Below are positions 33,288-44,349 of a stretch of 64,000 nt of DNA, piece after piece. Each line of letters opens with the position of its first letter. Position 1 is the first letter of the stretch. The stretch covers positions 17,510,501 to 17,574,500 of the forward strand of contig NC_069662.1 in assembly GCF_027244095.1 (NCBI RefSeq). The letters run 5' to 3'. The notes below the pieces were generated by a model that saw only the letters and a program-made list of their open reading frames with translations, did not search any database and was not told the DNA's origin. The translations under genes were made by a program, and so were the position numbers. The DNA is from Hemicordylus capensis (taxonomy: Eukaryota > Chordata > Lepidosauria > Squamata > Cordylidae).

Positions 33288-36200
33288 ATGCAGAAAGAGG
33301 AACTGGGCATGGATGAAAACCGTAACCCAGAGGAGGAGCTGCGACTCCTGGGAGGAAAGAAGGAGAAATGCCACAATCTCAGCAATCGCATCCGCACAGG
33401 TAATGCAGACAAACTCAGGAGGCCTGGCATCCATTGTCTTGCACACTAGACCAGGGCTAGGCAACTTTTGGCACTGCAGCTATTGAACTACAACTCCCAT
33501 CATCCCCAGCCACAACAAATTGTGTCTGGCGAAGATGAGATTTGTAGTTCAACAAGCACTGGAGTGTCAAAGGTTGCCTACCCCTGCCCTAGACTTTACA
33601 TAAGGCCTGGTAAAAACCCAGATGCCTGGACATTCAAGATCCTAGAAATGCACTATTTGTGCTTAAAACTTGAAAATGTTTTCTTAGATTCTTGCTTCAT
33701 TCTGAGTCTTTTCTTTGTACTTTCCTCCATCCCATCTCCTGGACTCCTTGTGTGCATACTCTGCCCCTTTAGTCTAAGAGTTTCCAAAGATCTGGGATGA
33801 ACAAGCTCTCCCTTGACCCCTTGAGCTGTTCCCACCCAACCCACCACTAGAGAGCACTCTTTCCTTGGATTTTTTGTGCCTCAACCATTTACTTTCTGCT
33901 GCCTTCATGGGTTAGGGCGGGGAGGGTGGTTCCCTGCACCCCCTGATGGAGGTGCCATTGGGGTGTGTTTGCCGATTTTTCACTTTGGGAAACCCCACCC
34001 TAATCCACTGGCTACCACATCTCTTCATAAAACACAAGCTCCTGTCCATTTCTTGGTAACTCTCAACTCATTAGATGACACTGCCCTCTCAGAGTTTCAG
34101 TTTCTTATTCCTCACCAGGGTGGTTCCTTTCAGTGTCTTTTGTTTGAGCAACTGCTCTCTGGTAACATGCTCCTATGTTATAGCTATCCTGAATGCCTGT
34201 CATAGTTGTTAAGTAAAACCGCCTTTCCCTCATGCAGTAGATGGAGCAGAGCTGGGCTACAGGCCAAGCCAGGGCTCCAGAGAAGGTTTATTGTACTGAG
34301 TTGGGACTGGTGTGCTCTGTGTATTCCCCCCCACTCACCCACCCGCAACCTTTCCCCTCCTGTTATGTTATCTATGTCTGTGTCTCAGAGGTGGATGCAC
34401 CTCAATGCTGGGTGAGGCTCATTTTGCTTCCTACTAGTCTAGAACCTTGAATTTCGCACAGTGTGGCAACCTCTTCCTGGACTACTGTTGAGAAAGTGGG
34501 GAGAAAAGGGTGTGATTATCTGCCACTTTCTTCTTTTCAAGATGCAAATTTGGCATATGAACCATGATCCACATGCTCCTTTCTTCCTTCTACTACTCTC
34601 CTGGAAAGGGATATAGGAGAAGATCAGAGCCTGTGGATTCAAAACAATTGGAAAACAGGAGCCATTGTGTTCAACGCTCATGCAATCTGTGTACAGATAC
34701 AGATCTGTACAGTTATTCACATGTTATGTTTAATGCAGGTGCAGCCATGCCCTTCTTATCTGTACCAAGCATTTGAGGGGCCGGCACCCAGGTTCACTTT
34801 TAAAATGAATTCAGGTATAACACAAACATTCAAATACAAACTGTATGAGCATACAGACATCTGAGTGCAGGTCCAAAATAATTTCTGAATAGGGCTTAAG
34901 ATTCCTGGATTCTCTGGGTGGGGAGTAGAGCAGAGCTCAGTGGCTTATAGGAAAGGCACCTTGGCCCCAGGATTGTTGATCATTGGGGAGGGTGTGAGGG
35001 AGCCCTGAGGCTACAATGTTTTGGTCTAGGGCAGGGATCTTATAGGTCTGAGGGGCTTTTGCTGTTCTGAGCATCTTTGTGCTCCTTGCCTTGGACCTGG
35101 TTCCTCTCATTGTAGAAAGAAGCTTTATATTTTGAGAGCACAGAAGGTTTTGAAAGCAGAGAAACCAGAAAGTTGGGGATGGGGTGGGAAGCAGACAAAT
35201 CAAAAGTGGCATTTCAGACCTGACAATTCTTAAGCCAATGCTGGAACACAGAAGAGGAATTTCTTCTAAAAACAAACATACATATATAGCACTTGAAAAG
35301 TTAAAGTGCACTTTCAAATACTGCAAGGACAGTTCTGTAATTCTTGTTTGGATCACTGTTTTGAAACTTCAGGGGATTTGGAATCCCACGGCTTTTGTTG
35401 TTGTTTGCTTTTTAATCAACTGGTGATAGGGACATTTTAGCTGCTGGTAAAAGATATTTTATCCCCCACCCACCCCCTAACAGGGGTGTTTATCAGTGTA
35501 TCCAAATCCTACTTACCTTTGATCTATCAACACCAGGCTGGATGTGGGGGGGAGAGATTTCTGTGGGAATGATTTTTTAAAAATGTAATGTAACTGCCAG
35601 CATTCAATGTTAGGAGTTCATGTGACCTGCTGTGTTGCCAGCCATCGTACTCAACCCCTTTTACCAGGCTGCGCCTTCTGCTTTATTTTGTATTGTTGAT
35701 TTACATTTCAGGAGAGCCAAAGTGTTGCGTCATCAGTGAAAAACTGATCTATGGAATTAGAACCCACCGCATGGGATGTAATGATGGCCAGTAGCTTGGA
35801 TGGCTTTAAAAGGGGCTTAGACAAATTCATGGAGGACAGATCTATCAATGGCTACTAGTCTGGTGGCTGTAGGCCACTTCCAGCAGAGGCAAGATGCCTA
35901 TAAATACCAATTGCGGGGTGGGGTGGGGGCAACAGCAAGAGAGAGGACATGCCCTCCCCTCTTGGCCTGTGGGCCTCCCAGAGGTATCTGCAGCCACTGT
36001 GGGAAACAGGATGCCGGACTAGATAGGCCTTGGGCCTGATCCAGCAGGGCTGTTCTTCTAAATGGTGTGCTAAAGAGTAACATATTTATTTATTTATATT
36101 TCTATACCGCCCTCCCAAAAATGGCTCAGGGCGGTTTACACAGAAAAATAATAAATAAATAAGATGGATCCCTGTCCCCAAAGGGCTCACAGTCTAAAAA

Positions 36201-39200
36201 GAAAGACAAGATAGAAACCAGCAACAGTCACTGGCGGTACTATGTTGGGGGTGGATAGGGCCAGTTACTCTCCCTCTGCTAAATAAAGAGAATCACCACA
36301 TTAAAAGATGCCTCTTTGCCAAGTTAGCAGGAGTATATGCCAAACAAAAACCCAAGTTCCTTTCCTGAGAAGCTCACGTTCTAAACTTGAATAGGGGTAG
36401 CAGAATAAATGGAGGAATGCGAAACATCCTAAGTGTTGAGTTGACCCTTGACCCTCTCTTCCCTTCCTCTTCAGGGTCATGGGAGTCCAATGGGTACACT
36501 GCACCCTCAGAGATCGCTGACGAGCCCAGTGTTCCCTTGAGCCCTTCCAACAGCCTTAACATCCGCAATCTCCAGCTGTCTGAGCGGGACCCTCCAGTTC
36601 CCCACCACCCTTCCCACCGCTACCCCCGCCGCTACTACCATGCCCGGCCCTTCCATCCTGTTGCCTACCACAAGACCTACCGCGGCAACCCCTCAGACCG
36701 CAAGGAATGGGGGCCCAGCACCAATGGCCACCACTGTGCTCCGGAGGGTGTTTCCAATGGGCGCTGGCAGCACCGCCGCCGTGGCTATTCCGACCCACCC
36801 TCCCCGTCATCTTCTCCTGAATCGGAACGTGACAGCTCGGTCAAAGCCAGCGAGAAGCCTGCTGCTACATCAAATGCCACCACTGCAGCCACCGAGGATT
36901 CTGGGAAGGAAACGTGGTCACTCTTCCGGCCCCTTCCTGCTTTCCCTGTCGATAGCAGCAGCGCCCGGATCATCCCCAAGATCTCTTATGCCAGCAAGCT
37001 GAAAGAGAACTTGGAGCAACCAGGGAAAGCCTGCCACGTTCCTGCCTCAGCCGTCCGCACCACCAATAGCCTCCCCAACTGTGTCTTGGCTCCACCCCCA
37101 AGCAGCCCCCCGCCCACCGACAGCACTCGGCGGCAGCACCTGGGAGCCATCTTTCAAAATGAGTGGGGCCTGTCCTTTATCAATGAGCCGGGAGCTGGGC
37201 ATGGAGGAGGCGGAGGGATGGCACCAGACAAGGCCGTAGAAGATGCAGATGCCGGTGCATGCTGGGAAAAGATGGAAGCCGATGACTGGCAGGCCGCAAG
37301 AAATTATCACCTGGAAGGTAAGAGGGAGGAAAGATCCTGATGCTGCTGTCTTGGAGGGATGGGCGAAGTGTGGCTGTCTGTATTGCACACTGTCATGGAA
37401 ACTGAAAATACTTGGGAGAATGGGATGGTGAAAGGGAGATTGTCTCTTCTCGGGACTGCCTGTAGGATTTTGAGTGTGCTTAGTGATAGCAAGTCAATAG
37501 ATAGCCATGTTTCAGGATGCAGAGTGTGCCTGCTGCAGTTAATGGAAAGGCTGAGGCCTGGGATAGTGTTTGCTGTGTATGGGGGGTTGTAGGAAGTAAA
37601 GCCCAAGTATTGGGAACATGGGATGTACCTTAACTTTTTAAATAAAATATTTTTTATCTTAGATTCTGCACTTTCCCTTATTCTTCCCAAATCGTTGTTT
37701 GAATAACAGGAGGGCCAGAGGGGCTCTCTGCCTTTTGTGATGCCCCCTCTTAGCTGCTGTTCCTAGAAGCCTGTGTTTGAGGATGTGACTTGGCTAGCAT
37801 TGGGAGTGGGGGCTTGAGGATTTCATTAATAGCCCCCCTAACTCCCCCCACTGGCCTCCTATAACTGAAGCACTGCCCCTGGTAACTTAACACAGATTCC
37901 TACATCTAGGGTTTTTTGGGGTGAATGAAAGCCTTTTGAAAGAGTTTCCCATCCTCCAAGTGTGCAGGGCTTGGCATTTGGTCACCGGGCTCCTGGATCC
38001 TTACTCCTCAGTGCAGTTGAAAGTGAGGGTGTTTTTGTTGAAGAATGAGCGTCTGGAGCTTAGAAACTCTGGAGGTATTAGAGCTTATATAGGCACAGGG
38101 TGCATAACTGCTTGACTTCTAATTCCTCTCTTATCTCCTTCCCTTCATATAGAGTGGAGTCATATATGGGAGCTACACAGTCAAGGTAAGCAAGTGGAAG
38201 GAACCGCCTTTAGCCTTCCTAGGTCAATGAGCTGACACTCAGGCAAATGGTCCTTCTGGTCCAACTGCCCGCCGATGTTAACTCTGTCCAAGGGCTGCAG
38301 TGTGTCAGCATGGTGAGCTTGCCCAGCTGCTGATAGTATTTTAACTGGAGATGCTGGGGATTGATTCATAAATGTGAAGTGTGTTGCCATTGAGCTGTGG
38401 CCCTTGTAGCTTCAGTCCATGACCTTGGAGTTGGCAGGGAAGTACAGTTGAGTGAACTAAAAGGTGTAAGTGGTTGGGGAGTCCTGGGGCAGGAAATGCC
38501 CGCTTTATTTGTATTTATAACCCGCTTTTCAAGATTGGCTCCCAAAGCAGCTTACAGTCAAGACACAATATATTGGGGATAGGCGGAGGTGTTTATGACA
38601 GTCTCTCCTGGCCCCTGGCAATTGATGACATAATCCAGATCCCATGCTCTTCCCTGCAGAGGGAGGGGGCAGGAAGGAGTGCTGGTGGTCTTGGAGGCAT
38701 GCTGATGGTAAAGATGCAAGGCAGATGCCAAATTGTATCTGCCCACACAACAACTTTATCTGGCTACTACAGGGGTTCTCAAATTTGGGTCCCAAGATGT
38801 CATTGGACTACAACTTCCATTGTCCTCTGCCACAATGATGCTATTGTGCCGAGGATGATGGGAGCTGTAGTCTGACATTTGAGGACCCAAGTTTGAGAAC
38901 TCTTGGTCTACAGGTTTGGTGAAAACTGCCAGGTTTTTTGAAAGGATTTTTTTTTTTAAGCTGTGAGACATTACATCTTCCCTTGGCTTTTCTGCCCTGC
39001 TCCCGGATTTGGCTGAGGGTGGGGGAAAGATGCTTCCTGGGAGGGCTTGCTCTTTGCTAACCTAGAGAGGCAGAGACAACTGAAACCTGAGTAGACATCA
39101 GGTGCAGGGCAAGGGAGTGTGTTCCTTTGTTCTAGGGTTGAAGGCCTAAATATGGAAGCCTGCCCCTGCTAAGAAGGTAACCAGCTTCCTTCAAATGTTT

Positions 39201-40059
39201 GTGAGCTGTCTTGAAGCTCACCTTTCCTCTTTTCTAAATTGTGGAAAGGAGGGATATAATCAATTGTAATAATAATAAAATAATGGTATGCAGTGCCCTG
39301 GTTGTGTGTTGAGCCCATGTATTCCATAATTGTGAAGACCTTGTTAGGTGATGCTGGCTTTCTTCTAGAGCAGGGGTAGGCAACCTTGGCTCTCCAGATG
39401 GTGCTGAACTACAATTCCCATCATCCCCAGTCACAATACATTGTGGGTGTGGGTGATGGTAGTTGCAGTTCAACAACATCTGGAGAGCCCAGGTTGTCTA
39501 CCCTTGTTCTAGAGAGTCTGAGCATCTCGTGGAAGTATCGGGCTGCATGGTGAAATATTTCTAGGACCAGATCGTTGTCTGGAGAACTCCCAACAGGGAA
39601 GCACCTAAGAAGAGAGACTGGCCATTGCTGTCCTAGGCCCAGAATCTGGCCTGCCTGAGGCTCTCAGGCTCTATAGTAGTACAGTACTATAGCAGGCAGA
39701 CAGAATTAGGAGTAGGTGAACACTTCCTGAAATGTTGGGCTGCAATATAGGGGGAGGAAACTATATGCAAGGGAGTAGAACTGCTCAAGTCCACAAGTGC
39801 CTGTTTTTGGGTGGGAGGGTAGAGAGAGGGCCTGTTTTAAGCCAAGCCATGGAAGAACTGCCTACTGGGAACCACTTGACAGAAGACCATCCTTTGACCT
39901 TGCTTTGAGGAGCATCGGTTTTGGGGCATACACTACGCCTGGCTCATCTCTTTTTAAGGTATTTGTTTTTGTCATCATCTTCTATTCTTCTTGTTCTTTC
40001 CTCTTGCAGTTCCTAGCAGTGTGACGATCTATACGGACACCTTGGATGGAAAAGGTTAA
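33288..40059 (+). CDS. NUFIP2-like protein (probable NUFIP2 ohnolog)
   Basis: Exons are 33288-33399, 36475-37317, 38153-38185 and 40010-40059 (TAA). Phases join to 345 residues. Three blocks match human NUFIP2 as I recall it: the middle (WSLFRPLPAFPVD, IPKISYASKLKENL against WTLFKPPPVFPVD, VPKISYASKVKENL), then LGAIFQNEWGLSFINEPGAG against LGDIFQNQWGLSFINEPSAG, and the C-terminus (ARNYHLEEWSHIWELHSQ, TIYTDTLD against IVYHTKEMESIWNLQKQ, ITYNEAMD). GSWESNGYTAPSE resembles GSGSESGYTTPKK. Human NUFIP2 has 695 residues, so this protein is about half as long and lacks the His-rich N-terminus. NUFIP2 is an RNA-binding partner of FMRP found in stress granules; the function here is inferred. The start is uncertain because the frame stays open upstream to 33,210 and could be spliced to a first exon near 32.2 kb. 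Confidence 0.85.
33451..33596. mobile_element. hAT-type MITE
   Basis: Good ends: 'ccagggctaggcaacttttg' and the complementary 'caaaggttgcctacccctgc'. The core is 'actacaactcccatcatccc'. It lies 50 bases after the donor of the NUFIP2-like first exon. Confidence 0.8.
33597..34662. other. Intron of the NUFIP2-like gene, nothing recognised
   Basis: No exon or repeat could be named here. Confidence 0.3.
34663..34866 (+). mobile_element. TIR element, TTCACACATTATGTT family
   Basis: The body 'tgtgttcaacgctcatgcaa', 'ggttcacttttaaaatgaat' and 'gagcatacagacatctga' matches the copy at 58.2 kb. An extra internal 'ttattcacatgttatgttta' suggests overlap with a second copy. Confidence 0.65.
34867..35748. 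other. Intron of the NUFIP2-like gene, nothing recognised
   Basis: No exon or repeat could be named here. Confidence 0.3.
35749..36060 (+). repeat. CR1-type LINE 3' end
   Basis: It runs from 'gggatgtaatgatggccagt' through 'aggcaagatgcctataaata' to 'gatccagcagggctgttctt', the standard 3' end of the CR1 family at 10.6-12.0 kb. Confidence 0.85.
36085..36331 (-). repeat. L2-tailed SINE, best copy
   Basis: Reads 'ctataccgccctcccaaaaa', 'cagggcggtttacacagaaa', 'ctgtccccaaagggctcaca', 'gctaaataaagagaatcacc' and 'tttgccaagttagcagg'. The 'ccgccc...ggcggt' end equals the L2 LINE tail. It lies 140 bases upstream of the large NUFIP2-like exon. Confidence 0.9.
37318..38152. other. Intron of the NUFIP2-like gene, nothing recognised
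   Basis: No exon or repeat could be named here. Confidence 0.3.
38186..40009. other. Last intron of the NUFIP2-like gene with small repeats
   Basis: A tRNA-headed SINE head remnant lies at 38,343-38,404 ('catgag ctgtggccc' type). An L2-like tail lies near 38,512-38,575. hAT MITEs lie at 38,768-38,914 and 39,369-39,516; the second has very clear ends ('caggggtaggcaaccttggc' and 'caggttgtctacccttgttc'). The rest is unassigned. Confidence 0.6.
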
Positions 40060-40342
40060 CGCCAAGGATTCCTGGGGGAAGCACCGCTAAGATGGGGGTG
40101 GGGCACAAGGGGAGAGTCGAAGCACCCACCCCACCCCCCTTGAAGACTGGAGAAGCCCAGGCATCTTGAAAGGGGAAGCTACGCCACCTGCCTACCTCCC
40201 TTCCTTTGCCCTAATGCTGTTATAGCCCAAATTGTCCTGGGTGGGGCTATCTCACCTTTTCTCTCTCTTTCTCTTTCTCTGATTTAATGCTCTGGTTTTT
40301 AATTTCTTCACATGGTTTTTAATTTCTCTGGATTCCCCTGAA

Positions 40343-40348
40343 AATAAA
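40343..40348 (+). terminator. Poly(A) signal of the NUFIP2-like gene
   Basis: AATAAA lies 284 bases after the stop and is followed by an A-rich stretch. Confidence 0.7.
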
Positions 40349-40369
40349 GGCAAAAAAGAATTTATTTAA

Positions 40370-41176
40370 ATTCACCTCTTGCCTTGTCAGTGTCTGTTTC
40401 TTACTCAGCATAATACAGGTGTGAATATGACATATTACTGGGAGGGGAGAGTGTTCAAATTGGTGGATTGGGGGGAGGTAAGGGATCCTTAATTTTAGTC
40501 AGATCAGGACTCACCCCCATAGCTGTTTAAATACAGTAGCAAAGAGGGTGGAGCCTCTTCATAATTCTAGCACTGAATGTTGGTAGTGAAAGGAATGTAA
40601 GGGAACGTTTTAAAGGCTAGAAATGAACACTTTTGAGAAATTTTTGGCAAAAGGCCTTTGGAGTCTTGCCAGAAGGAAGCAAAACTTATAAATCTTGAGC
40701 TTGAACACTAAATATTGCTGAATTTTGATACTAATTGTGTGAGAATGGAAACTTGGCCAAGAGTGCGTTCTGCCAGCACAGTGGTGGAGATGCTGTATTA
40801 CCCCAGCAGAATGTTTCCTTTGATGCATCTTTTAGAGTATGAGGTAATACTAGGCAAAAGTATTCCCCCACTAGGCCTCTCTAGCACAAGTTTCCTTGGT
40901 TAATGGTGGGAGGCTTTTATTAAAAATCTCCCATTTTTGTTTCTAGCCTAGTGATAACTCTTGGTTTGCGTCCTACCTTTATTGCCCCAAACTTCACCAC
41001 CACCCCAAAAAATGTTTTGCTATCTTCTTATCTATGTATTGGTGCAACCACTTGTTTGCTGTCATAGAACTTAACTGGTGTCAGGGTTGGTTGGTGTTAT
41101 CTACAGCAAGGAACATAGAAAGAAACCCTGCTGCCGCTGCCAGTTGTCTTAACTGAGAGAACTGTCTTAACTTAAA
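40370..41176. other. Intergenic, nothing recognised
   Basis: No coding, repeat or RNA signal could be named here. Confidence 0.3.
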
Positions 41177-41388
41177 AGAGAGCCAGTGTGGTATAGTGGT
41201 TAGAGTGCTGGACTAGGACCGGGGAGACCCGAGTTCAAATCCCCATTCAACCATGAAACTAGCTGGGTGACTCTGGGCCAGTCACTTCTCTCTCAGCCTA
41301 ACCTACTTCACAGGGTTGTTGTGAAAGAAACTCAAGTATGTAGTACACTGCTCTGGGCTCTTTGGAGGAAGAGCGGGATATAAATGCC
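41177..41388 (+). repeat. tRNA-headed SINE ('gtggttagagtgc' type), full length
   Basis: A box 'tggtatagtggttagagtgc' and B box 'gagttcaaatccccattcaa' are separated as in a tRNA. The body has 'gggtgactctgggccagtca' and the tail 'agagcgggatataaatgc'. This is the best copy of the family here. Confidence 0.9.
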
Positions 41389-41389
41389 G

Positions 41390-42059
41390 GAAGAAAGTGA
41401 CTTGTCCTATCCTCTGAGGGAAGATGGTGCTGCCAGTACTAGTAGTGGGAAAACTGCTGGTTCCTTGTGATGTTCCCTCCATGGCATGGTTGTGATCCTA
41501 AACATTCTTGCAGTGAAGGAAGATTTAATTCAATGGCACATGCCCAAATATATGTTTTATGTCAATAGTTGTCTTGATAGCTGACCTATTTACCTCTGGG
41601 TATCTGAACCCTCCTACAACAGGAGCCTGGCTTTTTCATTTGTGTTATCTTACCAAAAACAACCTTAACATTTGTGGCCTTCTGACCTAATAGGGGGAAA
41701 TGGATGGGCTGGGGGGAGAGAGTAGATGTAATAACTTTACCAACAAGTAGTAGCTCTCAAGAAAAAGCTGATTATAGAACTAGAAAAAGATAAGGGGGGC
41801 ACAGCAGGTAGGGAAAGAGATGCAGCAGCAGATGAATTGCACAGGTGAGCTGCTCTTCAAAAAATATCCCAAAGAGAAAAATATTATTCTAATGAGTCAA
41901 CGACTAGTTCCCGATCTGTGTGCACCAAAAATTAAAAAAAACTTTATTGAAGGCTTGCCCTTTTAACAGGTGACCATTTTATAAAAGAATCCGCATTGAA
42001 CAAAAATCGTGGTTTTTTAAAATGACAAACTGGGAAGCCATAGAAGGGCACTTTTACCC
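41390..42059. other. Intergenic; minus-strand AATAAA near 41.94 kb
   Basis: No gene was recognised. On the minus strand an AATAAA lies at about 41,942-41,947, downstream of the CpG-rich block at 42.06-42.36 kb. Confidence 0.3.
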
Positions 42060-42362
42060 TCAATCAAAATGGCTCTCAAAACTTCTGGCAGCTGGGGTCG
42101 CTCTATGCTTCTCGGAAGATTTTCTCTTGCTTCGAGGGGTTAAATAGGGAGGCAGAAACCCGCCTACTGTCGACTTGCCGGAAAGGAGGACGGCTGTTCA
42201 ATGATTTCCGTAAGGTCGGAGCGCACGCGCAGCAGATAGGTAGCGCTGGAGAAGGTGATCTCGTTCTTGTTATTCTCAAAGTGCTCCTGCGCTAACGTTT
42301 TTTGTTGCACCACAATTCGTCCTAGTCGACAATTCGAAACCAAAATGCAGAAATGGCGGCAC
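42060..42362 (-). other. Orphan CpG-rich block with YY1- and ETS-like sites and a short minus-strand ORF
   Basis: CpGs are dense compared with the flanks. YY1-like GCCGCCATTT on the minus strand (+ strand 42,352-42,361) and an ETS-like CCGGAAA near 42,178 resemble a promoter. A 66-codon minus frame without ATG spans 42,164-42,361 (AQEHFENNKNEITFSSATYL and SDLTEIIEQPSSFPAS). I do not recognise it. It may be a promoter or first exon of an unknown transcript, a retrocopy, or chance. Confidence 0.3.
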
Positions 42363-42924
42363 TAAATTCAGCCCACATCTATAACGGGGGAGTTTGTAGC
42401 AAGCTTTCAACTTTTGGCAAGTTTTAATGGCGGGGCTGCTGCCCTCTGAATACTATCCTCCATTATTCGTCTCTTAAAAAGAAAAAGAAAAAAACGCACT
42501 GGGAAAAGGGGAGAAACAACTTCCAGCCGCCATGCTCAATAAGTGCTGCTGATGTTCAAAAGGAATTTTAAAGCACCATACCTCCGTGCATGTGCAGAGG
42601 GCCCTTTTGAACAGAAAAGTGTCGGTTTTCTTTAATCAAAAAAGATTTAAGCACACTGCCTCTGAACAAGTAGTGAAGAATCAAGAAAAAGGTGGGGGGA
42701 ATCATTTGTGCCACACACAGACACCAGTGTGGCAGTCTCAGCCTAACCTATCTCATATGTTTATTGTAATACAATTCTTTTTGTTGGAAACTGAGGTTTT
42801 GGTCCTAGAATTAATTAAGTAACTTTAGTTCAATGTGTGTGCAAATAATGTATCTCTGAACAATGCCCTCAGTTGGCAATATTTTAATAAGTGATAGGCT
42901 AATGAACATGTGTTCCATTTTTTT

Positions 42925-43090
42925 ATTTATTAGATACATTTTTATTTCACTCTTCCTCTGGGGAGCTCAGAGGGATGTATATGGTTCTCTCCCTGCTGCA
43001 ATTTATCATCATAACAGCCCTGTGGGGTAGGTTAAGCTAAAAGGTAGGAACTGGCTAAGCAAGGATTTAAATACAGGTCTCTTCAGTTCT
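42925..43090 (-). repeat. Decayed tRNA-headed SINE
   Basis: The text 'cactcttcctctggggagct' and 'ggtaggttaagctaaaaggt' follows the reversed body of the SINE at 41.2 kb. Confidence 0.55.
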
Positions 43091-43176
43091 AGGACAGGTT
43101 TGAAAAATAATATTTGACTGTCCACAAGTGCAACTAGGGCTGTAAACATGTACACCCCACTTCCCTCCCATTGCAG

Positions 43177-43392
43177 ACTACATGTGAGCACTGCAAGCTA
43201 TTCCCCTCAGAGCATGGATCTGCTCTGGGAAGAGCAGAAGCTTTCAAGTTCCCTCCCTGGCAGCATCTCCAAAATAGAGCTGAGAGAGATTCCTGCCTGC
43301 AAACTTGGAGAAGCTGCTGCCAGTCTGTGAAGACAATACTGAGCTAGATAGACCAATGGTCTGACTTAGTATATGGCAGCTTCCTGTGTTCC
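43177..43392 (+). repeat. 5S-SINE, 5' truncated
   Basis: It begins 'actacatgtgagcactgcaa' and runs to 'tatggcagcttcctgtgttc'. The 5S head is missing. Confidence 0.8.
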
Positions 43393-43435
43393 AGGGCACT
43401 GCCATCTAATCAGATGGGCTTTAATAAGATCATAA

Positions 43436-43663
43436 CCAGCATAGCGTAGCAGTTAGAGCATTGGACTAGAACCGGGAGGACCCGAGTTCAAATTCCCATT
43501 CAACCATGAAACACACTGGGTGACTCTGGGTCAGTCATGTATCTTTCAGCCTAACCTACCTCACAGGGTTGTTGTGAGGATAAACATAACCATGTACACC
43601 CCTCTGAGCTCCTTAGAGAAAAATGCGGAATATAAATGTAAAAAATAAAATAATAATAATAAT
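43436..43663 (+). repeat. tRNA-headed SINE ('gtggttagagtgc' type)
   Basis: A box 'gcgtagcagttagagcattg', B box 'gagttcaaattcccattcaa', and an (AAT)n-type tail. Full length. Confidence 0.85.
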
Positions 43664-43725
43664 GGCTGAAGACAATAGCCCAAATTGTGCCTTGGTCTGG
43701 CAATTTACCTGCTAAGTCACATTAT

Positions 43726-43973
43726 GTATTTATTCGATTTCTATACTGCCCTTCCAGAAATGGTTCAGGGTGGTTTACACAGAGAAGTAATAAATAAATA
43801 AGCTGTATCTCTGTCCCCAAAGGGCTCACAATCTAAAAGGAAACATCAGATAGGCACCAGCAACAGTCACTGAAGGGATGCTGTGCTGGGGATGGATAGG
43901 GCCGGTTACTCTCCCCCTGCTAAATAAAGAGAATCACCGCGTTAAAAGGTGCCTCTTTGCCAAGTTAGCAGGG
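43726..43973 (-). repeat. L2-tailed SINE
   Basis: Reads 'ttctatactgcccttccaga' to 'ccaagttagcagggg'. Full length, close to the copy at 36.1 kb. Confidence 0.85.
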
Positions 43974-44349
43974 GTAACTTTACATTGTGTGGGGGGTTGA
44001 TAATAAGGCTGATAAAGTATATTAAAGACAGGTCTCCGTTTTAACACATTGCGTCTCCAATATATCCAACTGCTTTGTGCAGTCAGTTTGGTTTTAAAGG
44101 GACTGTTCCAGCCTGGCCCTGGCTGTGAAGAGATTAATCAAGTATAGATAGCCCTGGGAAGACTTCAGTCCTAAAATCTTGTTTTCAAGTGCTGCTAAGA
44201 CATCCTGCTGTTTGGGGGATCCACTTTGCTTTTTAATGGGCCATTCTGGCCTGTTCCGTTCCAGTGCTTACTACAGCATCCCCAACTGGTTCCTTCCATT
44301 GTCTATTTGGACTGCAGCAATTTGCCCAGAGGCACTATGTGGTTTATAT

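Noticed and set aside
36640-37388. Alternative frames of 113-120 codons over the large NUFIP2-like exon
   Set aside because: They are shadows of the real 317-codon frame, which alone matches NUFIP2.
41177-41240. Possible tRNA gene (A and B boxes at 41.18, 43.44, 17.8 and 23.5 kb)
   Set aside because: The boxes belong to SINE heads with typical bodies and tails; no complete cloverleaf is evident.
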